Shown here piece by piece: positions 8,445 to 17,649 of a stretch of 64,000 bases of DNA. A model generated the notes under the pieces. The model had not been told where the DNA came from, made no database searches, and saw nothing but the letters and a program-made list of their open reading frames with translations. Within the stretch, counting starts at the first letter, position 1, and every line of letters starts with the position of its first letter. The stretch is from NCBI GenBank assembly GCA_964612485.1, contig CAZTFF010000010.1, positions 1 through 64,000 on the forward strand. Reading direction: 5' to 3'. Origin of the DNA: JAFGNV01 sp964612485. Lineage in GTDB: Bacteria; Chloroflexota; Anaerolineae; 4572-78; J111. Made by a program: the position numbers and the translations under genes.

Positions 8445-11381
8445 ATGCCCAAAATCAACTTACCCAAACTATCCCCGGCCCGGCGAGAGGGGAGCATTCT
8501 CTTACTCTTTGCCGTACTCACCGTGGTAATGCTCTACCCCCTCTCCACGCACCTCGTCCGGATGGTGCCGGAACCCACCGATCCCTTGCTCAACGTATGG
8601 CGCATGCAGTGGAACGCGCGCGCCTTCCTGGGCGGGGCCGAAAACCTGGCCAACATCTTCGACACCAACATCTTTTTCCCCTTCCCACTGACCCTGGCCT
8701 ACAGCGAGCACTTTTTGATGATGACGGCCCAGGCCCTGCCCTTTTTACTCATCACCGACAATCACCTGGTGGGGATGAATCTGTCTGTTTTGTTGACGTT
8801 TGTGCTGTCCGGCTACGCGATGGTTCTGTTGGTGACGGATTGGACCGGCAATCGTTGGGCCGGGCTGATCGCCGGGGTGGTGTTTGCCTACTCGCCCAAC
8901 CGGTTTGGGCAATTGAACCACCTGGAACTATTGGTCACCCAATGGATGCCGCTGGCCCTGCTGGCCCTGCACTGGACGCTCACCCGGCGCGGGTTTCGCT
9001 ACCCAGCGTTGTTTATCATTTTTTTCAACCTGCAAGCCCTGTCCGGTTTTCACTATACACTGAACCTGACCCTGGCCTGCGGCCTGCTGGCATTGATCTA
9101 CGCCCTCACCCACCGAATCGATTGGCGACGCGGGCTGTGGCTGGCCGGCGGGCTGTCCGTCGGCATAACCCTGCTAATCAATTGGCCGGTATGGCGAATG
9201 TATCTCCGTTTTAGCGATGTGATGGGCGCTATCCGCACACCAGGCGAGGTGCACGTCTACAGCGCCGCGATCACCGACTATTTCACCAGCCTGCCCCATA
9301 ATTTGCTCTATGGCTGGACTTTTGGGCGCTGGACAATTGAAGGCCACCAATTTCAACCCCTTATGCCGGTGGGCCTCATCGGTTTGCTGCTGGCGTTGGT
9401 TGGAGTAAGCGTTCTTTTCAGACGTAGCAACGGCCAGCAGAAAAACCAAGTCACCCCTCTCCAAACATCTTACGCCCTGCCCACTGCCCTGTTTTTTTTC
9501 ATTCTGACCCTCACCGGCCTGCTGCTCTCTTTTGGCCTCAACGAGGAAGCGTTGGGACCAAGTTTGTCACCCTTACTGGAATTTTCACCTTACAAATGGC
9601 TATACGAGACTGTACCCATTTTTCAAGGTATTCGCGTACCGGGGCGGTACAGCGTGATGGTCGTTTTGGGACTCAGCGGGCTGGCCGGCTGGGGCGCGGC
9701 CCAATTGTTGAACTTGAAAGCCCTTCGCACTTCGACCGCTGCGCCCCGCTGGGCGCTGATAGGATCATCCCTATTGATGGCACTCATCATAGTTGAATAC
9801 TGGTCTGTTCCCCTCGAAGGGCCGCAATTTCTTGCCGGGCCGGATATTCCCCCGGTCTATGCCTGGCTGGAAACCGAAACCGCGCCCGATGCCGTGGTAT
9901 TGGAACTACCCTTCCGGGAATCGTCCGAATTTTTGTACGAATATTATTCATCCTACCACTGGCGGCGATTGGCCAACGGCGGCACCGGTTTTACCCCGCC
10001 GATTTACAAAGAGATGCGCCATTGGTTCAATGCCTTCCCCGATGCCCGGTCAGTGGATGTGATGCGGCAATTGGGCATCAACTATGTCATTCTGCACCCC
10101 AGGCTCTACGCTCCCGAGGAGTGGGAACGCCTGATGAACGACCTGCCGCGCTATCTGCCGGCCATCAAGCAGGTCAACCAGATTGGCGATGATCTGGTCT
10201 TGCAAGTTGCGCCGCCCACCTGCCACCCCGCGCCGAGGCAACTCTTCGCCACGCTTGGAACTGCCTTGCTGGATGGATTGCCGCACGCCGCTAAAATCAC
10301 TTACCACAACCAGGGACCGGCGGCATACGTGGCCGAGGTGCAGCAGGTCAGCCATTTGATTTTTACAGACGGCGACACCAAAGATTTCACTGAACCATTG
10401 GTGACTCCGGCCAACGAAAGCCAATCCGTCCTGGTGCCCTTAAAAAACGAGCAGCATCAGGCCAACCTGTGCGGCGCGTGGCTGGCATCTCTGGACCATA
10501 CCATTTCGCTTGACTCGTCACTCCCCGCCCCAATAACCGACATCAAAAATATCCCGTGGCAGCCGTTGGGCCTGCAATTTCAAGATGGCACCCGGCTGGC
10601 AGCGGTGGGTCTCAACCCACAAAACGCCGCCACTTGTGGCCGTCTAACGATAGGGCTGCAATGGGAAGGCGGCCAATCCGGGGACAGCGCCACCGTGCAA
10701 CTACTCGATCCTTTTGGCCGGATTGTGATCGAAGATACGGCCCAACCCTGGGATGATGATCGCCGGCCCGATGTACGCGCTCTATCGCTGGTTGGCTCGC
10801 TGCCGCCCGGCCAATACGGGCTGCGGATTCTTCTCCACAGCAGCGACGGCGCAGAACGACACCCCATCACCGAGGAAGGCGTACCCATTCCCGCCAACCA
10901 GATTCCGCCACTGCCGGTAGTTATTCATTCCCAACCGGACCACATGCTCAGCACATCGCTGCCAAAACCGGCTGTTTTTGGCGAGGCCATTGCCTTAACC
11001 GGGGTAGACCTGCCCCAAACAACGGTGTCGGCGGGCGATTGGCTGCGCTTCAATCTAATCTGGCAGGCGGAACAGCCGGTGGAGACGAATTTAACCGTTT
11101 TCACCCAACTGATCGGCCCCAACGGCCGGGTCTGGGGCCAGCAAGACAACGAACCCGGCGGCGGCTGGTACCAAACATCCCTGTGGCTGCCGGGCCAACC
11201 TATCATTGATGCATATGCTTTTCGGGTTCAACCCGACGCGCCGCCGGGTGTCTACCGGCTCATCGCCGGCCTTTATCATAGCGAAATCCAGCAGCGGATT
11301 CCACTTCAAAACGGGCAGGATTTTGTTGAGGTGGGAATGGTGGAAGTGGAGAAAAGAATCAGGGAATCAGCGAGTCAGTGA
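8445..11381 (+). CDS. Large polytopic membrane protein, GT-C glycosyltransferase-like, with C-terminal beta-sandwich modules
   Basis: 978 residues. The first ~480 residues contain many transmembrane segments. The early loop after the first of them (PTDPLLNVWRMQWNAR) and a following NIFFPFPL segment are typical of GT-C/YfhO-like membrane proteins. After residue ~480 the protein is soluble: a predicted extracytoplasmic region ends in two repeats of a beta-sandwich-like module (GLQWEGG...LPPGQYGLRILL and LIWQAEQ...PPGVYRLIAGLYH). The same module recurs in the 28628-31546 protein. A glycan or lipid-linked-sugar transfer role is inferred, not shown. Its stop overlaps a GTG of the downstream membrane-protein gene, suggesting co-transcription and coupling. 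Confidence 0.65.
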   Translation: MPKINLPKLSPARREGSILLLFAVLTVVMLYPLSTHLVRMVPEPTDPLLNVWRMQWNARAFLGGAENLANIFDTNIFFPFPLTLAYSEHFLMMTAQALPFLLITDNHLVGMNLSVLLTFVLSGYAMVLLVTDWTGNRWAGLIAGVVFAYSPNRFGQLNHLELLVTQWMPLALLALHWTLTRRGFRYPALFIIFFNLQALSGFHYTLNLTLACGLLALIYALTHRIDWRRGLWLAGGLSVGITLLINWPVWRMYLRFSDVMGAIRTPGEVHVYSAAITDYFTSLPHNLLYGWTFGRWTIEGHQFQPLMPVGLIGLLLALVGVSVLFRRSNGQQKNQVTPLQTSYALPTALFFFILTLTGLLLSFGLNEEALGPSLSPLLEFSPYKWLYETVPIFQGIRVPGRYSVMVVLGLSGLAGWGAAQLLNLKALRTSTAAPRWALIGSSLLMALIIVEYWSVPLEGPQFLAGPDIPPVYAWLETETAPDAVVLELPFRESSEFLYEYYSSYHWRRLANGGTGFTPPIYKEMRHWFNAFPDARSVDVMRQLGINYVILHPRLYAPEEWERLMNDLPRYLPAIKQVNQIGDDLVLQVAPPTCHPAPRQLFATLGTALLDGLPHAAKITYHNQGPAAYVAEVQQVSHLIFTDGDTKDFTEPLVTPANESQSVLVPLKNEQHQANLCGAWLASLDHTISLDSSLPAPITDIKNIPWQPLGLQFQDGTRLAAVGLNPQNAATCGRLTIGLQWEGGQSGDSATVQLLDPFGRIVIEDTAQPWDDDRRPDVRALSLVGSLPPGQYGLRILLHSSDGAERHPITEEGVPIPANQIPPLPVVIHSQPDHMLSTSLPKPAVFGEAIALTGVDLPQTTVSAGDWLRFNLIWQAEQPVETNLTVFTQLIGPNGRVWGQQDNEPGGGWYQTSLWLPGQPIIDAYAFRVQPDAPPGVYRLIAGLYHSEIQQRIPLQNGQDFVEVGMVEVEKRIRESASQ

Positions 11382-11398
11382 ATCTGCGAATCTGCGCA

Positions 11399-13159
11399 AT
11401 GGCGAAGCAAGAAATGAGCGAACAAACGATTCGACAAATTAACGGAACAACAAAAATACCTAAACAGAACAAATCTTCCCCCATCCCCCATCTTCTCCCA
11501 CCGTTGGGCTATCTCATTGTCAGTCTGGTCGCTACCTGGCCCATGCTTACCCATCTGCAAGGCTCGGTCCCGGGAATTGGCGATTGGGGCCAAAATATGT
11601 GGGCCTTGTGGTGGACGCGTTACGCCCTGCTATCGCTGGAACAGACACCCTTTTTTACCAATTATCTCTTCTACCCTGAAGGAATCACGCTGCGCTTTCA
11701 TCCCCTGGATGTTTCGGACGGGCTGCTGGCGATGCCGCTCTACGGCCTGCTGGGGAGCGACATCACCTACAATCTGATGATCTGGCTCTCGTTTGTGCTG
11801 GGTGGCTGGGGAACTTATTTACTGGCGCATTATTTGACCGGCCATCGCGGGGCAAGTTTTGTAGCGGGGCTGATATTTGTATTGTCCCCCTACCATTTTC
11901 TGCGGATCGAGCTGGGCCATCTGAATTTATCCACCATCCAATGGATTCCGTTTTACGCGCTGTTTGTGCTCAAATTTATGCGGGAGGGGCGCAGGCTGTG
12001 GAGCATTTTGGCCGTTTTTTTTCTGGTGATCAATGCGCTCAACTCGTGGTATTACGTGATCTACTGCGGCCTGCTTTCGCTGGCATTTATTGTCTGGCCT
12101 GAACCAACGCAGCCCCTCAAATTACAATTGTTGCGCCGGAGTAGCTGCATTCTCCTTGTTTTGGCTCTGTCGATCCTGATTTTATCGCCGCTGCTGGGGC
12201 CGATGCTGGGATTGTTGGGCAGCACCACCCTGATTGGCGAGCACGACCCGCTCCGTCATTCGGTTGATCTGTATAGTTTTTGGGTGCCGGGGCCGCCATC
12301 AATCTGGGCCGGCTGGTTTGAAGAGGTGTGGATTTCTTATGCGGCGCATAATCGAGAACCCGGCGCGTCGGCCTATCTGGGTTACACGGTGATTATCTTG
12401 AGCGTGCTGGGCATGGTTGGCAAACCCCGGCGGCGGCAGGCAGTGTGGTGGCTATTTATCGCTCTGGGCTTCACGCTGCTGGCGCTTGGCCCGCAGTTGC
12501 AGATCGATGGACAGATTCTTGATATTCCTCTGCCCTACCAACTCCTATCAACGTTAATTCCGGCTTTTTCGATTACCGGCATTCCGGGACGTTTCGTAGT
12601 GATGACATCTCTGGCTCTGGCGATGCTGGCGGCTTATGGGGTGGCTAATCTAAGTCGATTTCTAACCGTCAAGGGGCAGCGAACAGCGCTGAAATATGGT
12701 CTGGTCATCGCCGCAAGTATTTTGATCTTCCTGGAATTTCTAGCCGTGCCGGTGCGGCTGACGTCTACCGAACTAGATAATTTCTACCCTGAAATGGGAC
12801 GCGACACCCAGCCCTACGCTATTCTCGACATCAAATGGGATGCCAACTATCTGCTGCACGCCCAAACCATCCACCAAAAACCACTGGTGGGCGGCTGGCT
12901 GGCCCGGCTGCCGGAAGAACAGGCCGCATATCTCAACCAGGGGGGGCTGGACAAATCATTTTTGTATTTGCTGCTTGGTCCAGAAGGCAGGGAGTTGGAA
13001 GCGGCACAAATCCCCGCCGCCATTCAAAGCGCTCTGACGGAACGAAACGTGCGCTACATCATCGACCACGATCAAGTGGCCAGCCCGTTTTTAGAGCAAT
13101 TTGTGGGCTGGCCGATAGTGTATAAGGGAAATAATATTGTGGTTTATGAACGAGAATAA
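11399..13159 (+). CDS. Polytopic membrane protein, GT-C/YfhO-like
   Basis: About 586 residues from the first ATG; an in-frame GTG at 11378 would overlap the upstream stop by four bases. Roughly a dozen hydrophobic segments are visible. Its early loop (IGDWGQNMWALWWTRYALL, then NYLFYPEG) parallels the equivalent region of the preceding gene, so the two are probably distant paralogues; this one lacks the long C-terminal soluble part. The likely role is in cell-surface glycan assembly at the membrane, inferred from the family. No clear ribosome-binding site precedes either start. A strong hairpin follows the stop. Confidence 0.65.
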   Translation: MAKQEMSEQTIRQINGTTKIPKQNKSSPIPHLLPPLGYLIVSLVATWPMLTHLQGSVPGIGDWGQNMWALWWTRYALLSLEQTPFFTNYLFYPEGITLRFHPLDVSDGLLAMPLYGLLGSDITYNLMIWLSFVLGGWGTYLLAHYLTGHRGASFVAGLIFVLSPYHFLRIELGHLNLSTIQWIPFYALFVLKFMREGRRLWSILAVFFLVINALNSWYYVIYCGLLSLAFIVWPEPTQPLKLQLLRRSSCILLVLALSILILSPLLGPMLGLLGSTTLIGEHDPLRHSVDLYSFWVPGPPSIWAGWFEEVWISYAAHNREPGASAYLGYTVIILSVLGMVGKPRRRQAVWWLFIALGFTLLALGPQLQIDGQILDIPLPYQLLSTLIPAFSITGIPGRFVVMTSLALAMLAAYGVANLSRFLTVKGQRTALKYGLVIAASILIFLEFLAVPVRLTSTELDNFYPEMGRDTQPYAILDIKWDANYLLHAQTIHQKPLVGGWLARLPEEQAAYLNQGGLDKSFLYLLLGPEGRELEAAQIPAAIQSALTERNVRYIIDHDQVASPFLEQFVGWPIVYKGNNIVVYERE

Positions 13160-13163
13160 AGAC

Positions 13164-13195
13164 ACAGGGCGTTCTGTCTTTGCAGAACGCCCTGT
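13164..13195. terminator. Perfect 13-bp hairpin between convergent genes
   Basis: ACAGGGCGTTCTG (13164-13176) and its exact complement (13183-13195) enclose a 6-base loop directly after the membrane-protein stop and before the lexA 3' end. There is no long T tract, so termination is likely but not certain. Confidence 0.6.
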
Positions 13196-13304
13196 TGAAA
13201 GGGTGTTTGACCCACGACCAGCAGCCACCAGAATCGAATAATCCACTCGTTACTCAGAGTGACCAATGATGTGTCCGTTAATGATTGCTATTGAAAAATT
13301 AGAA

Positions 13305-13946
13305 TTAATTCAACTGGCGAATGACCGTAACCACGCGCCCCTGAACTTCTACTTTATCCGCGTCAACATAAATGGGGTCCATGGTCTGGTTTTCGGGCTG
13401 CAATCGAATTTTATCGCCTTCCTGGAAGAAGCGTTTTAAGGTTGTTTCTTCCCGGTCGGTGAGCCAGGCCGCAACCATATCGCCGTTGTCGGCGGTTTGG
13501 GTGTGGCGCATTACCACAATATCCCCATCATTAATCAGGGCATCGATCATGGAGGTCCCTTTGACCTTCAAGGCATAAATATCTTCGGTGTGCTGCGGCA
13601 GCAGTTCCGGAGTCAGTTCGATCACATCGGTATCGCTGTCAACCGCGCCGTCAGGAACATCAATGGGGGCACCGGCGGCAATCCGCCCTAACATGGGAAT
13701 ACGGATCAGGTTCCCCAAATTAGCCGATGATTCCAGGCTTTCGGCCAACCGGATGCCGCGAGACACGGTCCGATCCCGGTAGATGTAGCCCGCGCGCTGT
13801 AAAGCGTCAAGGTTATAGTTAACTACCGAGGTAGACGAAATACCCACTGCTTTGCCAATTTCTCGAATAGTAGGGGGGTATCCGTTATCCAGCGTAAATG
13901 TTTTTAGAAATTCCAGAATTTTGTTTTGTCGTTCGGATAGGGCCAT
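13305..13946 (-). CDS. lexA: LexA repressor
   Basis: 213 residues, the normal length. An N-terminal winged-helix domain (LSERQNKILEFLKTF, with recognition region GISSTSVVNYNLDAL at about 35-50) is followed by the self-cleaving S24 domain. The scissile pair is Ala91-Gly92 in RIAAGAPID, with catalytic Ser132 (KGTSMID) and Lys171 (ETTLKRFF). It represses the SOS regulon and is inactivated by RecA-stimulated autocleavage. A good ribosome-binding site (AAGGAG) precedes the ATG, and its promoter contains a LexA box, so it should be autoregulated. All key residues are intact. Confidence 0.97.
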   Translation of the reverse strand: MALSERQNKILEFLKTFTLDNGYPPTIREIGKAVGISSTSVVNYNLDALQRAGYIYRDRTVSRGIRLAESLESSANLGNLIRIPMLGRIAAGAPIDVPDGAVDSDTDVIELTPELLPQHTEDIYALKVKGTSMIDALINDGDIVVMRHTQTADNGDMVAAWLTDREETTLKRFFQEGDKIRLQPENQTMDPIYVDADKVEVQGRVVTVIRQLN

Positions 13947-14012
13947 GGAAAAATCTCCTTTTGCTCACCAACAGAATGCACGGTCATTTGTTCCGACCAT
14001 TTGTGCTAGAGA

Positions 14013-14042
14013 ATTATACCACGAACGCCCGTTCTATGTCAA
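14013..14042 (-). promoter_or_regulatory. lexA promoter: TTGACA-N18-TATAAT with embedded SOS box
   Basis: On the minus strand TTGACA (14037-14042) and TATAAT (14013-14018) are both perfect hexamers, spaced 18 bases. Between them lies the palindrome GAACGCCCGTTC (14023-14034, core GAAC-N4-GTTC), the Bacillus/Chloroflexi-type LexA recognition pattern. Bound LexA would block RNA polymerase directly. Confidence 0.88.
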
Positions 14043-14064
14043 GTTTTTGAAAAAATTTTATGGC

Positions 14065-14094
14065 AACAAAAAACCCGGCTGAAGCCAGGTTCAT
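14065..14094 (-). terminator. Rho-independent terminator of the response-regulator gene
   Basis: Read on the minus strand, AACCTGGC-TTCA-GCCGGGTT forms an 8-bp stem with a tetraloop, then TTTTTTG. It sits just after the response-regulator stop and before the lexA promoter, insulating the two. Confidence 0.8.
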
Positions 14095-14097
14095 TTT

Positions 14098-14541
14098 TTA
14101 AGTTCCGTGCGGGTGTACCGCATTTTCAATAGCTTCTATCAATTTATTGAGGTCCGGGGGTTTTACAAAAAAATCGTTGGCTCCGGCCAGTTTGGCCTGG
14201 GTGCGATCTTTTTTACTGCTCCAGGCCGAGATCACAAACACAGGGATATGCCGGGTACGCGGATCGGATTTTATCTCGTCAATGGCTTTGAAGCCATCCA
14301 TCACCGGCATGCGTAAATCCATCAAAATAACATCAGGCTGCCAGTTGATGGCCTTATTGACGCCTTCCTGCCCATTTTTGGCATAGGCAACGGTATAGCC
14401 ATTCAACTCTAACAAGCGGGCGATAGTATCCCGAATAACCTCGGCATCTTCAACATACAAGACCCGCACCGCATTTTTATCAATCTGGTCAGATTTTTTA
14501 GGGGTTAGCCTTTTTAGTTTTTTAGGCTTTTGTTCCGACAT
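14098..14541 (-). CDS. Stand-alone response-regulator receiver protein
   Basis: 147 residues: a basic, lysine-rich N-terminal tail (about 1-25), then one CheY-like receiver domain. The acidic pair is in YVEDAEVI, the phospho-acceptor Asp in LMDLRMPVMDG, the conserved Ser in VISAW and the Lys in FFVKPPD. There is no output domain, so it probably acts by protein-protein contact or phosphotransfer. GGAGG lies 6 bases before the ATG. It follows nuoN by 92 bases on the same strand with no terminator between, so read-through from the nuo operon is possible. The only histidine kinase in the window (40166) is 25 kb away. Confidence 0.92.
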   Translation of the reverse strand: MSEQKPKKLKRLTPKKSDQIDKNAVRVLYVEDAEVIRDTIARLLELNGYTVAYAKNGQEGVNKAINWQPDVILMDLRMPVMDGFKAIDEIKSDPRTRHIPVFVISAWSSKKDRTQAKLAGANDFFVKPPDLNKLIEAIENAVHPHGT

Positions 14542-14632
14542 CGGAACCTCCGAAACGGGTTATGTGCCGCTTACAAACACCGGCCCCATTATTACAATGT
14601 TATCAGAATACTCTAATAATACCAAATATTGG

Positions 14633-16093
14633 CTATCCAAACAACCCCAATGAAATTAAATTCCACAAGGGTGCCGGCCAGGCTCCCAATACAAGGGTTA
14701 CAACCGCCGATACGGCCAGCGTAACGCCAACCGGCCAGGTGTACTGAATGGGAGGAAACGATTGATCCGGCGCTTCGTTGGGAGAGCGCATATACATTTG
14801 AACTACAATGCCCACATAATAAAAAGCAGAGATGGCGCTGTTGATTACGCCCACAGCCGCCAGCCAGCCCAGGCCAACATCAACCGCCGCGCCAAAAACA
14901 TACAATTTGCCCCAAAATCCAATAAAGGGAGGAATACCCGTGAGTGAGAACATAAAAAACGCCATTACCAGAGCCAGCAGCGGCCGATGTTGGGAAAGAC
15001 CGGTATAATCCACCAACATTGATCCGACGGCGTGGCGGCGCTCCAAGACGGCCACTACCGCAAACGCGCCAATATTCATAAAAGCGTAGGCCATCAGATA
15101 AAAAAGAATGCCGCTGACGGCGGTCATGGTTCCGGCGGCTACGCCCACCAACACATAACCCGCATGGGCAATGCTGGAATAGGCCAGCATCCGCTTGACA
15201 TCTTTCTGGGCCAGCGCGGCAATGTTCCCGCCGGTCATTGTTAAAACGGCCAGGATGGCAATGGCCGGCTGCCAGCTTGAGACAAAATCGGTGCCAAAGG
15301 AAATCATCAACACCCGGACCAGGGCGGCAAAACCTGCCGCCTTTGCCCCCACCGACATAAACGCTGTCACCGAGGTGGGCGCGCCGTGGTACACATCGGG
15401 GGTCCACCACTGGAAGGGAACGGCAGATACTTTGAACCCAAACCCAATAATTAACAGCCCCAGCCCAACCAGCGCCAACGGGTCGTTGACATAGGCCGGG
15501 TTGGCGGTAAACCATTCCCCAATTACCGCCAGATTGGTCGATCCTGTCGCCCCATAAATAAACGCCACGCCGTATAGAAAAAACGCTGAAGCAAATGCAC
15601 CCAGAACAAAATATTTCATCCCCGACTCGGCAGACGCCATCTGGCGGCGATTAAAGGCGGCCAGTACGTACAGCGCAATCGACATGATTTCCAGGCCCAG
15701 AAAGACAATGATCAGGTCCGTGGCCGCGCCCATCAGCATCATGCCGGCAGTCGAAAAGAGAAGCAGCGTGTAATATTCGCCGTGTTGCATGCCTTTGCCT
15801 GTCAGGTAACTCATCGCCAGCAGTACCGACAGCGTGGCAGTCACAATAAAGATGATGTCGAGAATGAGCGAGTAGCCGTCGCTCACCGCCAGAGTTTGAA
15901 ATCCGCGCGCGGGCTGGCCTAACATCATAAACGAGGCAACTGCGGCAATCGCCAGGCCCAGCAGGCTGAGGTGGCCGAGCCCCCGTTTGGGCTTGACAAA
16001 CAGGTCAGCCAGCATGACCAGCAGGGCGGTGACCACAACAATAGTTTCCGGCAGCAAAGCCAGCAAATCAATGGAAGGAAAATCTATGGGCAT
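14633..16093 (-). CDS. nuoN: NADH-quinone oxidoreductase subunit N
   Basis: 486 residues, an antiporter-like membrane subunit of complex I. About 14 transmembrane segments are visible, with the conserved proton-channel lysine regions (for example YFVLGAFASAFFLYG and ALAQKDVKRMLAYSSIAHAGY). It is the last nuo gene, 35 bases after nuoM. Together with NuoL and NuoM it couples quinone reduction to proton pumping. Confidence 0.95.
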   Translation of the reverse strand: MPIDFPSIDLLALLPETIVVVTALLVMLADLFVKPKRGLGHLSLLGLAIAAVASFMMLGQPARGFQTLAVSDGYSLILDIIFIVTATLSVLLAMSYLTGKGMQHGEYYTLLLFSTAGMMLMGAATDLIIVFLGLEIMSIALYVLAAFNRRQMASAESGMKYFVLGAFASAFFLYGVAFIYGATGSTNLAVIGEWFTANPAYVNDPLALVGLGLLIIGFGFKVSAVPFQWWTPDVYHGAPTSVTAFMSVGAKAAGFAALVRVLMISFGTDFVSSWQPAIAILAVLTMTGGNIAALAQKDVKRMLAYSSIAHAGYVLVGVAAGTMTAVSGILFYLMAYAFMNIGAFAVVAVLERRHAVGSMLVDYTGLSQHRPLLALVMAFFMFSLTGIPPFIGFWGKLYVFGAAVDVGLGWLAAVGVINSAISAFYYVGIVVQMYMRSPNEAPDQSFPPIQYTWPVGVTLAVSAVVTLVLGAWPAPLWNLISLGLFG

Positions 16094-16128
16094 CGGTTCT
16101 CCAGAATGTTACAGGGTTTAGACATTTT

Positions 16129-17628
16129 TTATCGTCCGGCAAGCAATGTTACCGAATCGAGCATGCTTTGTAACTCTACCGTGGCCGGGTTGATGACTTT
16201 AAAGAAAATATCGGGAAACAGGCCGATGACAAAGAAAAAGATTACCAAAGGGACGGCAATTAAGATTTCCCGGCCGTTCATATCGCGTAAGCTGTTGTTG
16301 GCCGGATTGTACGGCCCGTATAACAATTTGCGGACGGCGGTGAGCAGATACCAGGCAGCCAGGACAATGCCGATGGTGCCAAAGGCAGCCGCCACCCAAT
16401 TGATCTTAAATGTGCCCAGCAAAATAACAAATTCACCCACAAATCCGTTCAGCCCCGGCAAGCCCACCGATGAAAAGGCCGCCAGCAGAAAGAAAATGCC
16501 AAAAACCGGCACTTTCACCCACAAGCCGCCATAATCTTTGAAGAGCCGCGTGTGGCGCTGCTCGTACAACACGCCGATCAAAAAGAAGAGCATGCCGGTA
16601 CTCAGGCCGTGGTTGACCATTTGCAGCACCGCGCCGCTCATCCCCTGCGGGCCGCCGCTGAACATACCCAATACAATGAAACCCATATGGGCCACAGAGG
16701 AGTAGGCCACCAGGCTCTTGGCATCTTCCTGGGCGACGGCCACCATCGCCCCGTATAAAATGCCGATAATCGCCAGCGTCACCAGCCAGGGCGTCCAGAA
16801 GGGGACGGCCTGGGGAAAGAGGGGGATGGCAAAGCGCAGAAATCCGTAGGTGCCCATTTTCAACAGCACGCCGGCCAGAATGATCGATCCGGCGGTGGGG
16901 GCCTCGACGTGGGCCGCCGGCAGCCAGGTGTGGAAGGGGAAAAGGGGCACTTTTACGGCAAAAGCCAGGGCAAAAGCAAAAAAGAGCCAGATTTGCAGGT
17001 TTTGGCTTAAGCCAAGGTCTTGGGCCAGCAGTGCCGGTAAATCGGACGTGCCGCCCGTAAAGTACAAAACCAGGGCGGCCACCAGCATCAACGCGCTGGC
17101 GGCCATGGTGTAGAGAATGAATTTAATGGAAGCGTAAATTCGCCGCCGGCCACCCCAGCGACCAATCAGCAATGCCATCGGAATAAGGCTGGCTTCCCAG
17201 AACAGGTAGAACAGGAACAAATCCAGCGAGACAAAAACGCCCAGCATGGCGGTTTCCAGCAGCAGCATCAGGGCGTAATATTCTTTGGCCTGTTCGGTGA
17301 TGGCGGTCCACGAACTGAGCACGGCGATGACTGAGAGAAACGTCGTCAACAAAACCAAAAACAGGCTCAGCCCGTCGATCCCAACGTGATAGTGGATGTT
17401 GAGGGTGGAAATCCAGAGCAAATCCTGCTCAAACTGATAGCCGGTGGCGGAAGCATCAAAATTAAAATAAAGCGGCAGCGAAACCACCAGCGCCACCAAC
17501 GATGTGACCAGCGCCACCCATTTTGTAACATCCTGGCGCTCACGTGGCACCAAGGCTACCAGAATCGCTCCGATGATGGGAATGAGGATGAGGCTAGATA
17601 ATAAAAATTGCTCCATTGAGCGCTCCAC
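16129..17628 (-). CDS. nuoM: NADH-quinone oxidoreductase subunit M
   Basis: 499 residues, an antiporter-like subunit with the hallmark HYHVGIDGLSLFLVLLTTF N-terminal segment, the LFYLFWEASLIPM motif with its conserved glutamate, FHTWLPAAHVEAPTAGS, and EDAKSLVAYSSVAHMGF. It sits between nuoL (22 bases upstream) and nuoN. All expected family segments are present. Confidence 0.95.
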   Translation of the reverse strand: MERSMEQFLLSSLILIPIIGAILVALVPRERQDVTKWVALVTSLVALVVSLPLYFNFDASATGYQFEQDLLWISTLNIHYHVGIDGLSLFLVLLTTFLSVIAVLSSWTAITEQAKEYYALMLLLETAMLGVFVSLDLFLFYLFWEASLIPMALLIGRWGGRRRIYASIKFILYTMAASALMLVAALVLYFTGGTSDLPALLAQDLGLSQNLQIWLFFAFALAFAVKVPLFPFHTWLPAAHVEAPTAGSIILAGVLLKMGTYGFLRFAIPLFPQAVPFWTPWLVTLAIIGILYGAMVAVAQEDAKSLVAYSSVAHMGFIVLGMFSGGPQGMSGAVLQMVNHGLSTGMLFFLIGVLYEQRHTRLFKDYGGLWVKVPVFGIFFLLAAFSSVGLPGLNGFVGEFVILLGTFKINWVAAAFGTIGIVLAAWYLLTAVRKLLYGPYNPANNSLRDMNGREILIAVPLVIFFFVIGLFPDIFFKVINPATVELQSMLDSVTLLAGR

Positions 17629-17649
17629 GTCTGATTGATTTTCTCACTC

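Noticed and set aside
14880..15515. A 211-residue minus-strand frame overlapping nuoN
   Set aside because: Same strand, different frame as a complete NuoN; no family features.
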